From contig JAKZAP010000007.1 of assembly GCA_023053575.1 (NCBI GenBank), positions 27,801,464 to 27,865,463 of the forward strand: DNA of 64,000 nt, in the 5' to 3' direction. The translations under genes and the position numbers were made by a program. The notes under the pieces are model-generated. The model was not told the origin of the DNA, made no database searches, and saw only the letters and a program-made list of their open reading frames with translations. Each line of letters opens with the position of its first letter. Position 1 is the stretch's first letter. Positions 46,346 to 57,784 of the stretch are shown piece by piece. This stretch comes from Branchinecta lynchi (Eukaryota; Arthropoda; Branchiopoda; Anostraca; Branchinectidae).

Positions 46346-46509
46346 TGGTGACTTTCCACCACGTGTAATGTATCGCTGTGTAAATACACCATGTGTTTTA
46401 GAAGGTGGTGTATTGTAAAAATCAAGGAATATTAAGAGAAAGCGTTGTTATCTGGCCTTACAGGTCAAATCTTCGCAGGATACGCTTCCTGCAGAACCAG
46501 TCTGAAGTC

Positions 46510-47060
46510 CTTCGCAATATCTCACATCACGTGCTTTGTGACGTCGTCTGTCACCTGCTTTGTCACGTGGTGTAAATACACCACCTGCTCTGTCACGGCC
46601 TCTGTCACCTGCTTTGTCACGTGATGTAAAAACACCACCGGTTTGAAGTCCTTCATAATATCTCACATCACCTGCTTTGTCACGTCCTCTGTCACCTGCT
46701 TCGCCACGTGGTGTAAATACACCACCTGCTTTGTCATGTCCTCTGTTACCTGCTTTGTCACGTGATAAAAAAAACACCACCGGTTTGAAGTCCTTCATAA
46801 TATCTCACATCACGTGCTTTGTCACGTCCTCTGTCACCTGCTTTGTCACGTGGTGTAAATACACCACCTGCTTTGTCACGTCCTATGTTACCTGCTTTGT
46901 CACGTGATGTAAAAACACCACCGGTTTGAAGTCCATCATAATATCTCACATCACTTGCTTTGTCACGTCCTCTGTCACCTGCTTTGTCAAATGGTGTAAA
47001 TACACCACCTGCGTTTCCTATGTCACCTGTTTTGTCACTTGGTATAGATACACCATCTGC
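46510..47060 (+). repeat. higher-order CACGTG array, 141-bp period
   Basis: The phrase aatatctcacatcac recurs at 46516, 46657, 46799 and 46940, a 141-142-bp period. Each higher-order unit holds three ~42-bp subunits, one of which carries accggtttgaagtcc. Frames on both strands through the array (for example RDKAGDRGRDKA on the minus strand) are repeat translations. Confidence 0.9.
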
Positions 47061-47087
47061 TTACTTTACCTACCCTTACCCGTTTCC

Positions 47088-47435
47088 CTACGGTCTAGAC
47101 CCTTACAAGAAAATGCTGTATCAGCCAAGAAACACACATTTTAGGGGTATTTCGACCATTCTTAATCAGAAAATGACACTTGTTTCCACTTTCAATTTAG
47201 ACCTACACCTGACCCGTTTCCCTAGAGATAGTTTTGTCAATTTGATGACCTTAGATTCTGGAACATTTGCTTATTGCTTCAATCGAGAACTTACATTTTA
47301 ATGGTTAGGGGGGTTGGGTATATCAGGGTTACGTTTAAAAACAAGGGTCGTTTTATGATTCGAGTGTCTGAAACACACCTTAAACGTGTGTTTCTTGGCT
47401 GAAAGGGCATTTTCATTTTTAGGGTCTATACCCTT
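47088..47435. mobile_element. small inverted-repeat element (MITE-like)
   Basis: The left arm (tagacccttacaagaaaatg ... cagccaagaaacacac) and right arm (its reverse complement with mismatches, ending at about 47435) are about 50 bp each around a 240-bp centre. No ORF. Confidence 0.7.
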
Positions 47436-47559
47436 TGGAAACGTGTCTAGCCAGGTCTAAAGTAAGGTTTCGATGTGATCCCAAAAGTTCAAATTTGATC
47501 CAGAAAATTGGGTCTTTTCTTCGGCCAATTTGCTAATCATATGAGAAAACAAGTTCAGA

Positions 47560-48360
47560 TATGGATTCAGCGTGTGCGTTGACCCCTTAAGATTGAAAAT
47601 TCCTGCCTTACTTCTGCCAATTTTCCGGTTTAGGCGGAATTTCGGAACTACTTTTCCGGTGGAAAAATAAAGCTCAAAAACAAATTCAGCATGTCTCCTT
47701 ACCCCTATATCCAACCTCTAATCAACTTCAGATTAACTTTTACTCTTAAAAAATGTTCGGGTTTCAGCCTGATTCCGAGCGATCTATACGTCCGGTGAGC
47801 AAGTGATTGGCATATGCGAATTCAGCATGTCTACTTGCCCGCATATCGAACATTTTTATAAAATTTCAATAAAAATTTTACCATGAACAAATTCTCCGGT
47901 TTCGGCCGGATTCCGGCCGAACTAATTGTCCGGAGAGAAATTTATTTTCATATTCGGACTCAGCACCTTTCCTCGCCTCTAAATCGAACCTCCAATCAAC
48001 TTCATATTAAACTTTTAATTTTTACAAATTTTCTGGTTTTCGCCGAATTCCCGGTGAACAAATGTCCGGCGACAAAAGAAATTTCATATTCGGACTCAGC
48101 ATATCGCCTTACCCCTAATTCGACTATTTTATTAGCTTTTACACAAAAAAAAATGTTCCCTTTAATTTCAAACCCCTCCCCTACCCCTAAATATAGAGCT
48201 ACATAGCACATCTTCGATCTTGACCTGTACTTTGACCTAAAGAGTTCTCATGCCAAGCTTGATCAAAATATCTCAAACCCTTCGAGAGTTATCGTGCTAA
48301 CAGACGGACAAACGGACGAACGGAAAGACGGACAACTTTTGCGATGTCATAGCTATCCCT
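47560..48360 (+). repeat. tandem repeat, ~115-150-bp diverged units
   Basis: About five units, each with a version of attcagcatgtctccttacc, aatcaacttcatatta and a segment TTCCGGCCGAACTAATTGTC. It ends with acagacggacaaacggacga, a tail also seen beside other repeats. Confidence 0.7.
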
Positions 48361-48539
48361 CCACTTACATTTTGGGAATGTAACCTAACCATCGTTCATG
48401 CTGCCTTTTATTGTTACTCTTCCTATGTAATCGTTTCTATTCCATAATTTAAAGCTCAAATTCTTGGTTCTAGGATTCGGTAAAATTTTTGAAAGATTCG
48501 GTAAAATTTTAGCTCTGCACCCCCCCCCCCCCCTCCGAA

Positions 48540-49260
48540 AATGCACTTGCGACGCCCCTGGTGCCAGTAGCGTTTCATTTGAAAGGTTGCTCTTTTCCGA
48601 TATTGATGGGTACTGTTCCAACTTTGCCTTTAGGAGAGCCTCACATTTCTGAGTCCTACAACTTGGGTACATAGATTCGACATCGAAACTAACCAACAGC
48701 GTTTCTGAAGTGACTGGATGGTCACTTAGCTTTTCAACAAGGTCCGAAGAATTCTTTATGAAGGAAACTTGTGTCTGACCTAAGGGTCGGAAAACAGTAG
48801 CTAGATATTTGCCAATTTTTTCTATGGGTGAACGATGGGTCGTAAAGGGTTCCCTTCTTTGTGGATTTTAGGTAAACCGTAGAGTCTAGGTGCTACACAA
48901 CCTCTTGGCAACAACTTTGTGTACATATGTTCAGTTATAAGTTGTTGGTCTTTCATTTGTTTTAACTCTTTTCGTACCTCCTTCACAAAATTTTCAGTAG
49001 GGTCCTGGTTACACCTGTGTATTTCCTAATAGGGTACGGATCTTAATTTCATAATCCTCGGTATCTAGTATAACCACAGTATTTCCCTTGTCTGCAATTT
49101 CGACAACAATGTGCCATGCCTCGTCTTTAGTTCGGGTTCCAGCCGCATCTCGGTTGTTACCATACTCTATGTAGCTTATGGACGATCCTAAAGGATGCTG
49201 AAGGGTTAGGTAGTTCCTTGGTTATTGGTGCATTTGACGTTAGTATTGCTTTCGGATCTC
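48540..49260 (-). pseudogene. Penelope-like element reverse transcriptase, N-terminal half
   Basis: Minus-strand pieces in order: EIADKGNTVVILDTEDYE, then (after stops) RLYGLPKIHKEGNPLRPIV near 48900-48840, and VSFDVESMYPSC (motif A, catalytic Asp) near 48680, followed by EKSNLSNETLL. These are hallmarks of Penelope-like RTs. Frameshifts and stops separate them. The downstream half, with the YADD box and GIY-YIG nuclease, is missing: the piece is cut near 48540 by unrelated poly-C/G sequence. Confidence 0.8.
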
Positions 49261-49985
49261 TAATTCATTCTAAGGTTTAGCTGTTAAAAATGGGGTGTCA
49301 GTTGATGTAGTCAGAATCGGTTCTTCGTTCCTTCCCTCACAAATTCGCGTTCATCTCGGTATTAGTCAAGGGACCATTACCTCCCGACTATTCACAATAA
49401 CGCGGCCCTAAGAGCACAAGGCGATTTATCCCCTTGCTGCATGCTGAATGGTGTCAGTATGTCTATTTATGTTATACTATGTAGAGTTGCAATGTAATCG
49501 GTTGGTTTTTTTGTTAAATGCGAAGTTGAATGCGTAATTAAATAAAAATAAGGCGAAGTCTCAAGTGTTAATATTTAAATTTTCACCGGACTGAAACTCC
49601 AGGCCCAGTGAATCTTGGTGATTCTGACGTAAAACCACCGTAGGACTTGTGTATCTTGGATTACCTGTTGTTCCATCCCTTAAGTCGACTTGGAATCGAA
49701 TGATTGTCAATACCGAATGGCCAAAATGCCTAGCCAGGAAGACAGAGGAATACAAACATTAATCCCATGGTGGTCACTTTGAAAAAACGAACATTCAAAA
49801 TTAAAATTCGATGGTTCTTTGGTACTTTTCTGATATAATATTATGTTTTCGGTTGATTTTATGGCGGTCAAAGCAAATTGGGTGGTCATACATAATTTGG
49901 TCACGTTTAGTTTTGTTCATTTTTTAGCTGAATTATTTGCTAAAAGACGTGTAGGTAGATGTGTCAGTGATTACCAGAGGTGCTG
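49261..49985. other. no gene seen
   Basis: May include more decayed Penelope-like sequence near 49260-49400, but not legibly. Confidence 0.3.
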
Positions 49986-50690
49986 CGAGTCCTTTGTGAT
50001 CGGGTTCGAGACAAGACTTAGACTGAAGTGACGCTCACGAATCAAGACGTGTCCGAGTCCGTGGAAAAAATCGTTCGAGACGAGACCGAGTCCGCCAAAA
50101 CGGTGTCTCGAGACCGAGTCATGCCCCGAGTTCTAGATGACGAATAAAATTTGCTGTTGTACCAAGGGCAAAGTCATATCCAGGGGGTTAAGGGGTTGAA
50201 ACCTCCCCCCCCCAAAACATGCGTAAATAATAACTTTTCTGGGCTTCTCCCTCTGATCTATGTCTTTTTTGTCCGACCCGCATGCAAAAAACCCACCCAA
50301 AAGAAATTCCTGGAAACAGGCCTCCAGGGGGGGAGTTAGGGGGTTAAACCCCTCCACCCAACAAAATATACGAAAATAATCATTTTGTAGACTTTTCCTT
50401 CTGATCTATGTCTTTTTTGTCCGACCTGCAGGCAACCCCCCCCCCGAAAAGCCTTTACAACCTTGTTACCTCCGGTCCCTAATTTTAGTCCTTAGACCTC
50501 CAAGGTATTACTTGACTTAATCCTACTTGCAAAGGTTGACCAATCTCACGAATTGGTTCCCGGAGACGTCAATTTCATTTTGAACTTCCTGGTCCGAGAC
50601 GTCTCTTAGACTCGGGTGACTCGGCCGGATTTCGAGACGAGACAAGTCTGAGTCCCAGAAAAAGGTGTCTCGAGACCGTGTCGAGACTGG
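49986..50690. repeat. GTCTCGAGACCG repeat pair with an internal 150-bp duplication
   Basis: ggtgtctcgagaccgagtc at about 50102 and ggtgtctcgagaccgtgtc at about 50665 end two similar ~100-bp blocks rich in gagtcc and gagacgag. Between them, a block with ctgatctatgtcttttttgt is duplicated (about 50252 and 50401). Possibly one composite element. Confidence 0.55.
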
Positions 50691-51480
50691 TGATTACTCT
50701 TAAATCTTTGTCCTCTCTATCTTCATCATAACGCTCACTTGTCCAGCAAATAGTCACTCCCTTAGCAAGACTTCATCTGCAGTCTTATACAGCAATTCGA
50801 CTCCTAACTGAGAAATACCGGGCTCCCTTTTTCCAATTGGTTCAACTGATTTAATTCTCTACGAACTCCGAAGAACCTTCACTCTTGACTGCTCACTCTG
50901 TAATGGGACTCCACAGGAAAAGCCGGTTCCTTCCCAAGAGGAAATTACCTCCTGAGAAGAAAAATACTTCTGCTTTCTATCAGAATGCTGTTTTGGGAAG
51001 AGATTCGTTAAAGAGAATCACAAAGCTCAATCATGTTGCGAGCCACTTTTTGTGGAAAAAGAGCCGGCGAGGTCCGGCAACTGTAGTTATTTTGGGGAGA
51101 TCAATTAAGAACGTAGGTTGCGTTCATTCTAGTCATTGTCGGTTATGTTCTTTACTCTTAATTTTATCTAAAATCCTTACGCCGTCCAGCGTGGTAAGAA
51201 ATGAGTACCTTCCTCTCATAACTTTCATCCCAAAAGAGTTGAGATCGTTGAAATTTACGTATTATGGCTTATTATTATATTATTACTACCAAGGCAGTGG
51301 TAGAAATGCTCAAAAGGCACGGAATAGAGGTTACGCACATGTAAAAGGATTGATCTGAATCTGATGTGCGGGTATCATGCTGAAAGTTTGGTTCATGTGG
51401 TTTTGCGAGTGTATTGAGGAGAATTAATTTAGGAAAGAACAGTTTGGTGTGGGTGTATTTGAGGAAGAACGGTTAATAAG
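50691..51480. other. unrecognised 157-codon frame, no gene called
   Basis: A plus-strand frame at 50885-51358 (basic N-terminus, KRKLPPEKK) has no domain I recognise and no splice support. It could be a decayed transposon ORF or chance. Confidence 0.25.
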
Positions 51481-51866
51481 AGTTGCATTTTTGCTGATAC
51501 CATGGTATGTGTTACCACGGTAACTGGATCTGCAACTAGTCGTTTTTGCAGCTATCGTGGTATCTGATACACGGTACTCTGCAAAAATTACTATTGCCGA
51601 GATTGCACTTTTCGAAGTCATCCCAAAACAAAAACAGATATCCAGTTACACCACTAAGTGCTAAACTTCATTCTCACCAATCTGAAAAAATTTGATAAAA
51701 ATAAGATGACGAGTTACCACGGTCGGACCGTAGTATCTGAATATCTGAAACCACGATAACTTCACTGCAAAAACGTCATTTGACCGTGGTATCAGATACC
51801 ACGATAACTGAAAAAATGTCTTTAGACAGTGGTAACAGATACCATGGTATCAGCAAAAACGTAACT
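51481..51866 (-). mobile_element. palindrome-rich MITE, copy 2 (inverted)
   Basis: TIRs as in copy 1 (agttgcatttttgctgatac ... gtatcagcaaaaacgtaact). The unique core lies in the opposite orientation to copy 1 (gccgagattgcacttttcga, aagtgctaaacttc). AAG flanks both ends and may be a target duplication. Confidence 0.85.
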
Positions 51867-52404
51867 AAGAGTTGTTAAGGACGAGCGGTTGACTACGATT
51901 AAGAGAATCGGGGCGACTCCTGAAGCTCAAGATGGACCATTGAAGTAAATTTTCGGAAATGGAAATACCATAAATGAGTCAGTAGAGTAGAAAAAGTTTA
52001 GGCAGAGGTTTTTCTGTATTTTCTTATGTGCTTTCTTTTTGTGTTTCAGATTTTTTTAGTTGTTTCTGCAAGGGTCTTAGGCTGTTCAGCGATCAATAAA
52101 TCTATCTATTGTCGGGAGCATCGTACCTGATGATAGATATCTGTTCAGTAGGAGCTGTTACAACAAATAGCTGGCTCCTCTTCATCAGCCCTCAGGTTTT
52201 CTTTATTTACAGTCCAAAAGTCATTGTTATAATTTTTGAGGCAAAACCGACGATACTAATAATAAAATAAGTGCATTTCAAAGCCCAAGGGCCATACAAC
52301 GGCTATATAGTTAAAAACACTACTAAAAAGCAATACTTCCATGCGGCCGAGGAGCCTCATTACGCTGCTAGCTTCAACGCTCTGTCCACATAATTACATA
52401 CATT
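51867..52404. other. no gene seen
   Basis: Nothing recognised. Confidence 0.35.
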
Positions 52405-52742
52405 AGTTACATTCTTGAAAATACCATGATATCTGATACAACGCCAAAAGACGTTTCGCACTTACTGGCCAGTTACCGTGGCGTGTATCTGTTGGCAATG
52501 TACCGTGGTAACTGATGGTGGTATCTGCAAATTGATTTGACTTTCTTCATCACCAATACAGGAACTGGGTTCTTGTGAAATTGGCAGGAAAGAAGTTTAG
52601 CACTTTTGATGTCGAAGGGTATTAGTATTTCCTTTGAAATGACAACGAGCAACCGTGGTATACCATGGTAACTGCAGAAACGACAAAATGAAAAACCAGT
52701 TACCGTGGTATCAGATACCATGGTATCTGCAAAAACACAACT
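52405..52742 (+). mobile_element. palindrome-rich MITE, copy 3
   Basis: Same orientation as copy 1, with a more diverged left TIR (agttacattcttgaaaatac) and a good right TIR (ggtatctgcaaaaacacaac). It retains the core phrase agaagtttagcactttt. Confidence 0.8.
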
Positions 52743-52989
52743 GTAAGGATACTTCCCCACCTTAAAGATGATCTCTCCCAAATACATAAGGTAAGATCCA
52801 TCTGGTTTATTAAATTATTTTACAATAGTCCTTCCTCTCTCAGATTTATTCTCCCTGTCTTTTCTGACGGACGTTGGCTGTCAGCTCAAACTCAACTAAA
52901 TAAATCACCACAAAGTCCATGTCCCTGTCACACGGTCAACAGTTCAAGGAATAACTGTTAAAAGACCGTTAGAAGAAAGCCATCACCAT

Positions 52990-53786
52990 CATAAGACTTC
53001 AGCCATCCAATCAGGAGTTTGCCTTCATTGGATTCATCCGCCGCCTTAAATTCCGTTTTCCTCAAAAAATACTAAAAATGATTTATCATTCGATTTTCCA
53101 TCGTCATCTGTCTTATGGGTGCTCCATAGGGGCAAGTAACTTCGTTTCTTGTTATAAAAGAGTTCAAATTATTCAAAATAAGGCAATTCAAATTATATCA
53201 CCGGTTCAACACACTGATAACATTAATCTTCATTTCAAATGTGCCAAGATATTTGACGTATCGAAGACTCGAGATTTCCAGATCGTAACTTTTTGCTACA
53301 AGTATTTCAATAACCTCCTTCCGTCTTCGTTCCAGAATATGTTCTCATTATATCAAGACCTGCATTCTTATGACACCCTAAACTCTTGTGACATCGTCCA
53401 AGAAGCGCCCTCATCAAAAAGGGCCTCTTTTTTAATTCGATTTTTTGCACCGTCAATGTGGATAGTAATACCGTTAGATATCCCGAATTCAAATAATTTC
53501 TTTTCTTTTGTTTTCTTTTTTTCTCGTTCCTTCTTTCCCTTATTTTCTCTCTCTTTTTATTTAAAGTTGAAACCATAGGTTATTTTTTTCCTCTCTTCTT
53601 TTTTTCTTTTCTTTAAATATAATGTTCAGTTACATGATTCTGTTTGATGTTTAAATTAATATCGAATATTTCCCTGCCCTAGTCAAGCACTACATCTGTG
53701 CTTTCCTGGCAGGAATGTAATATGTGTATTTTTTTTGTCTTTAAATACATTCCAATGAAACTAAAACTGAAACTGAAACTGAAGGG
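52990..53786 (+). mobile_element. LINE RT C-terminal fragment with GAAACT tail
   Basis: From about 53030 the frame reads IRRLKFRFP then IFHRHLSYGCSIGAS (thumb motif with H-L-S-Y-G), IIQNKAIQIIS and a long C-terminal region to 53578. A T-rich 3' UTR follows, ending in GAAACT-type repeats at 53757-53786. A 5'-truncated L2/RTE/jockey-like LINE; clade not resolved. Confidence 0.72.
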
Positions 53787-54081
53787 CAAACTGGACGACG
53801 TGACCCACACCCAAAGGTAGTTCTCAAAAGGGGGTGTCAAAAAAGTAAACCACCGAAGGGAACCTTACACAATTATCGGGTATACGCCTTTCCGTGGTGC
53901 TATTCAGGATATCAGGAAGAAGCAAATTTTACCCTTGAAGACTTAGTCCCCGTAACTCCTGTTGTAAGAGTGAAGGAGTGGTAGGAGAGATTTAATGAAG
54001 ATTCCTGGGGTGTGGGCTGAAGACAATTCTGACACTGTAGTTACCCACCAGCACCAGGACCAGTCAGAAAACCAGACATAA
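53787..54081. other. no gene seen
   Basis: Flank between the LINE tail and the degenerate ORF pair. Confidence 0.3.
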
Positions 54082-54443
54082 GAGACAATTGAAAGCCTCG
54101 GGGAATTCTATAGCACAGCCGCAGTCAATCCAGAAATCTCTAATCAAGGTTGTTCATACATACTAGCGAAGCTGTGTCAAGCCCGTGGTCTCCTAGCCGA
54201 GATGGACCGTAATGTAGATCAATTTATTCGTATTGTAAATCTGTACAAGAGTACACATAATAATATAGCACTAATGGGCCCCTAACTAATTACATGACTG
54301 ATCCTTACCATAAGGTTGGAAAAAGGAGAGGTCCTGCTCGGACTAAGCGTGGGAGAGGCTTCGGGCTTTTGGCAAAGGACTGCAGCCGAAAAACTTTCAA
54401 TGAAATCTATCAAAGCCTGAACTTAGATAAGCATAGCAGCTAA
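54082..54443 (+). pseudogene. degenerate two-frame ORF, unrecognised, basic second part
   Basis: Frame 1 (54082-54285) is 67 codons with helix-like sequence (LCQARGLLAEMDRNVDQFI). Frame 2 (54294-54443) is 49 codons starting MTDPYHKVGKRRGP, then RTKRGRGFGLLAKDC. They overlap closely, as one gene with a frameshift would. The strongly basic patch could bind nucleic acid or be a nuclear signal; I cannot assign a family. More frames follow to about 54560. Confidence 0.35.
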
Positions 54444-55089
54444 CTGGAGCTGGGAGATGAAGAGCCAATGAGCTATGTCATGATGCCGGAAATTAATGAT
54501 GCTGATGAAAACCAAAGAGAGATACAGAAATTAGGTGAAAGAGGGAGGAAATAAATAGAAGAACTATTGCTGAGCAAAGTACTATGGAATGTCTCGATAA
54601 CACTCCGAAAGCTTCTGTCATCGATCGAGATAGTTTTCCAGGTTCTTTCCCCGGATTTGCAAAGTTGGTAATTATACCTGACACCTGAACCAGTCCTATC
54701 CCTGTTAAAAACTCCAAGTCTGACTAAAATAAGCAGGGAATTAGCTCCGGCCTGGATCCAAACATTTCCATTTTTGAATCTCTTGGTCATCCCAAACCTA
54801 ATTGACTCTATATAACAAATTTTCTTCAACAACAGGGCCACGGCCTTGATTCCAAACACATGATAACCCTAAATGAACAAGGAGGATTGCAGCCACGTAT
54901 TAGTTTCACCCATAATCAGCTGTTCATTTTACAAAGCTCGGACCAATCTATTGTCATCTAACTTAATCAGCTTTAATCAATCTGATATTTATTATGTTTG
55001 TAAAACTGTTTGAAAGAATTCCTATATTCGTTACCCCATCAGATTAGTAATTCTAAATATAGCTGACTACGTCGCTGTACTTCTCGCAT
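54444..55089. other. no gene recognised
   Basis: Minus-strand frames at 54473-54859 have no recognised motif; they overlap the degenerate region above. Confidence 0.3.
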
Positions 55090-55860
55090 CATTGTTTTAA
55101 TATTTATTTATTTATGACCCGCTTTTTGCGTAACAGCGGAGTATGAATAAAATACAAAAGTAAAATATACATATTAAAACACTTAAACAAAACAATGTAA
55201 ATAAACACGACATCATTCTTTTCATATAAATAAAAAACACACTAAATAGACTTAAAATTTGTACACACTGACAAGCACATTAATCGGGTTCAGGAATGAA
55301 AAACTGGCTAATAATTTAATGGGCTGAGAGGGCAGGATGTTTGTGGAGGGAAAATAGATTTGAATGCGAACAAAAAAGTGTATTAATACTATCCTGAACA
55401 TTAAAATTCGAAACCAATTTACGATTACGAAAAGATTTTGGAAGATACATCAGAAATTTGCAATACTTAAAAAAAAAAACTTCTCAAATTTTTAACATCT
55501 TTTTTCCTTAGGACATGGTAAATTCCGCAACAGTTGTGGATATATGGTCCGCAAAAAGCACTATACAACCGTCCGAGCGCCTTGCGTGAATATTTTCCTC
55601 GGTTTGTGACCAAACGCCCGTAACCAAATCTAATGGAATTTGATACTGTTTTTTAAATAGAGGAGCACGTTAAAGATAATGTGGATTTGAAGGTAAGCCC
55701 GAGCCATTTCAGTGACTCAGACGAAAAAAAAGAAAAAGAACCAATTGCAACAGAAGGGCACTCAGAGGTTGTAGTGCGACCGAAACAAAGATATTCACAT
55801 TTTGACAGATTTATGGCAAGTCCGAAGTCTGAAAGTGTGTTTGCTAAAATCTTCATATTC
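55090..55860 (-). mobile_element. LINE A family fragment, RT end to 3' UTR
   Basis: From 55856 the minus strand reads INLSKCEYLCFGR (after-palm motif; compare LNLDKYEYICFNG in the copy at 2480-2510). A broken stretch follows, with KYCKFLMYLPKSFRNRKL near 55490-55420 (compare YLLYLPLSYRNRRI). The 3' UTR runs to a TTTA-rich end near 55090. Confidence 0.7.
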
Positions 55861-56035
55861 TTAGAAAGAGTGGATTTTGTACGGCTGACTAGGAGGATAC
55901 CATCATGTGATTTCCAACTTCCGTTTGAATCTAAACAAATTCCAAATATTTGAAACTAATTACTAATTTGTCTAAGAAAATCCTTCTTCTAACCGCCAAA
56001 AGCCACTTTAGTTTCCTACAGATTCAAAGTACGGC

Positions 56036-57012
56036 TTACCAACAAAACATCCCCGGCAAAACCTCCCCGGTAAAATGTCCCCGTGACAAAACGTCCCCGT
56101 GACAAAACATCCCCTTGACAAAACGTCCCCGTGACAAAACCTCCACATGATATTCAAGTTCACCTCGATCATCAAGTGCATGATCGAGGTAAAAAAAACT
56201 TCAGAGTGTGCAGTACAGATGTGGAAACATTCCTTATAAGCAGGAACAATCGGAAAGTCGACCGGTTGCTTAATAAATCTGTTGTTTCCAATTAACATTT
56301 ATTGTGTAATATGCCTTGCAATGGACATTAGCTCATCAGTTCTAGGTCATTTGAGCAACATGCATAATTTGAGGAATACCAATATGCTCCTCAGAAAAGG
56401 AGAAGCCCACACCGCTCTGGCTCAAAGAGAGTGAAACAAGGAGAATGAACAAATCTGCGTGGTGGGTAAAAATGATATGGGAAGCGAGGAAACTAAAGCG
56501 AATGAAACGATTAGTAAGGTAAAGAGACACAGTGAATCTAGGTAAGACGGGTTGCATCCTTTAGTAATAAATATTACCAAATTAAATATCGAACAAAAGC
56601 GAGATCAATGAGTTATATCGCAGCTTAAGCTAACACACAAATAAACCGTTGAAATAAAGGATAAAACGAAAAGTGGCAAACTACCTAATCTTTGCGCTTT
56701 CTTTAAGAAATGGCTATAGCCGGGAGCAACACTTTGGTTTGTTTCTTCACTATCGGTTAAATGCTGAAGTACCGAACTAATCGTGGTTTTCAAAATGTTA
56801 TTTTTCAAGAATATTTTTTGTCTGACCTGTTGACGCAATCAGCAATTTCATAGTAATTTCGATGACAAAAAAATCAATATTAGCCGGGGACCATTTGCCG
56901 AGGTGACGTTTCGCCAGGGGACGCTTTGATTGGGAACGTTTAACCAACGGGATGTTCTTTAATGGTTAAGTTTTTTCATGTTGACGTTTTGTCACGAGGA
57001 CGTTTCACCAAC
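56036..57012. mobile_element. foldback element with GGACGTTTTGTCAC-type arms
   Basis: The left arm 56036-56150 is a tandem of cgtgacaaaacgtcccc units (five to six). The right arm 56880-57012 is the inverted, more diverged equivalent (gacgttttgtcacgaggacg). The 730-bp centre has unrecognised minus-strand frames (56342-56557, 56605-56838). Confidence 0.75.
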
Positions 57013-57019
57013 AACCCAA

Positions 57020-57740
57020 AATTCCTACCCCTGTTTTAGTCGGGTTCACAAACAAGCTTTTAATTTCTAAGTATTCCTCAGTTAAATTAAGTAATATTGG
57101 GAGCTCAGACACACTTTTTAGTATGCAGTGCCGTGTTGTCGGTAAGTAGCGGTTTTGAAAACCTAGTATTACCGAGCATTCCTGTCGGTGACCACTTTTT
57201 TTCTAAGAAGTCTGGTATATCATTAATAATCATACCAAATAGCCTAGACCAAATAGCCGGGTATAGTGTCTTTCCTGTCTCACTTCCTTTCTTGATGTAC
57301 TCTCGACTCGACAGCCCTATTACAGCAAGCTTTACAACACCCTTAGTAGCTAAATATACATACTTACGAACAATCGAACAAAACGTGCGGTAGGCCAATT
57401 TTTGTTGTGTCCCTTCCCAGCACGACACGGTCGACAGTATCAAATGCCTTTAGCAGATCCAAGAATGCAACATTTAATCTGTGACTTACTGTTTCATAAT
57501 TCTCTACTATCACTTGTATTATGACCCGTCATGAATCCTCCTTGTTTTTCCCTTATCAACTTATTCGATTAGAACCAATTACCTAGCCTAACTTCTAGGA
57601 CCTTTTCTAATATCTTACATGGGTCTACAGTAATCGTGTGATTTTCGGTCTCCCTTTTTACCCCTTTACCGTATTTTGGGAATCGGGAAATGAAGACTGC
57701 ATAGCACTCAGCTGGACCCTTACAATTTACTCCATCATCC
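57020..57740 (-). pseudogene. LINE RT fragment
   Basis: Minus-strand motifs in order: FPKYGKGVKRE near 57660, DPCKILEKVLEVRLGNWF near 57620-57570, INVAFLDLLKAFDTVDRVV (motif A) near 57480-57425, and a decayed motif B/C stretch with MIINDIPDFL near 57235-57200. Several stops. It abuts the CACGTG block at 57785. Confidence 0.7.
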
Positions 57741-57784
57741 GAGAACCTATATCTACTGCATCACCATTAGTTCAAGTTCATCAA

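Noticed and set aside
46031..46949. Long open frames on both strands across the CACGTG array
   Set aside because: They are translations of a minisatellite whose unit length is a multiple of three; both strands are open equally and no start, splice or domain evidence exists.
46510..47060. CRISPR-like array
   Set aside because: Repeats and intervening segments are both repeated, the period is built of subunits and the context is a eukaryotic genome.
50885..51358. 157-codon gene
   Set aside because: No domain, no splice support, composition like the flanks; kept only as a low-confidence note.
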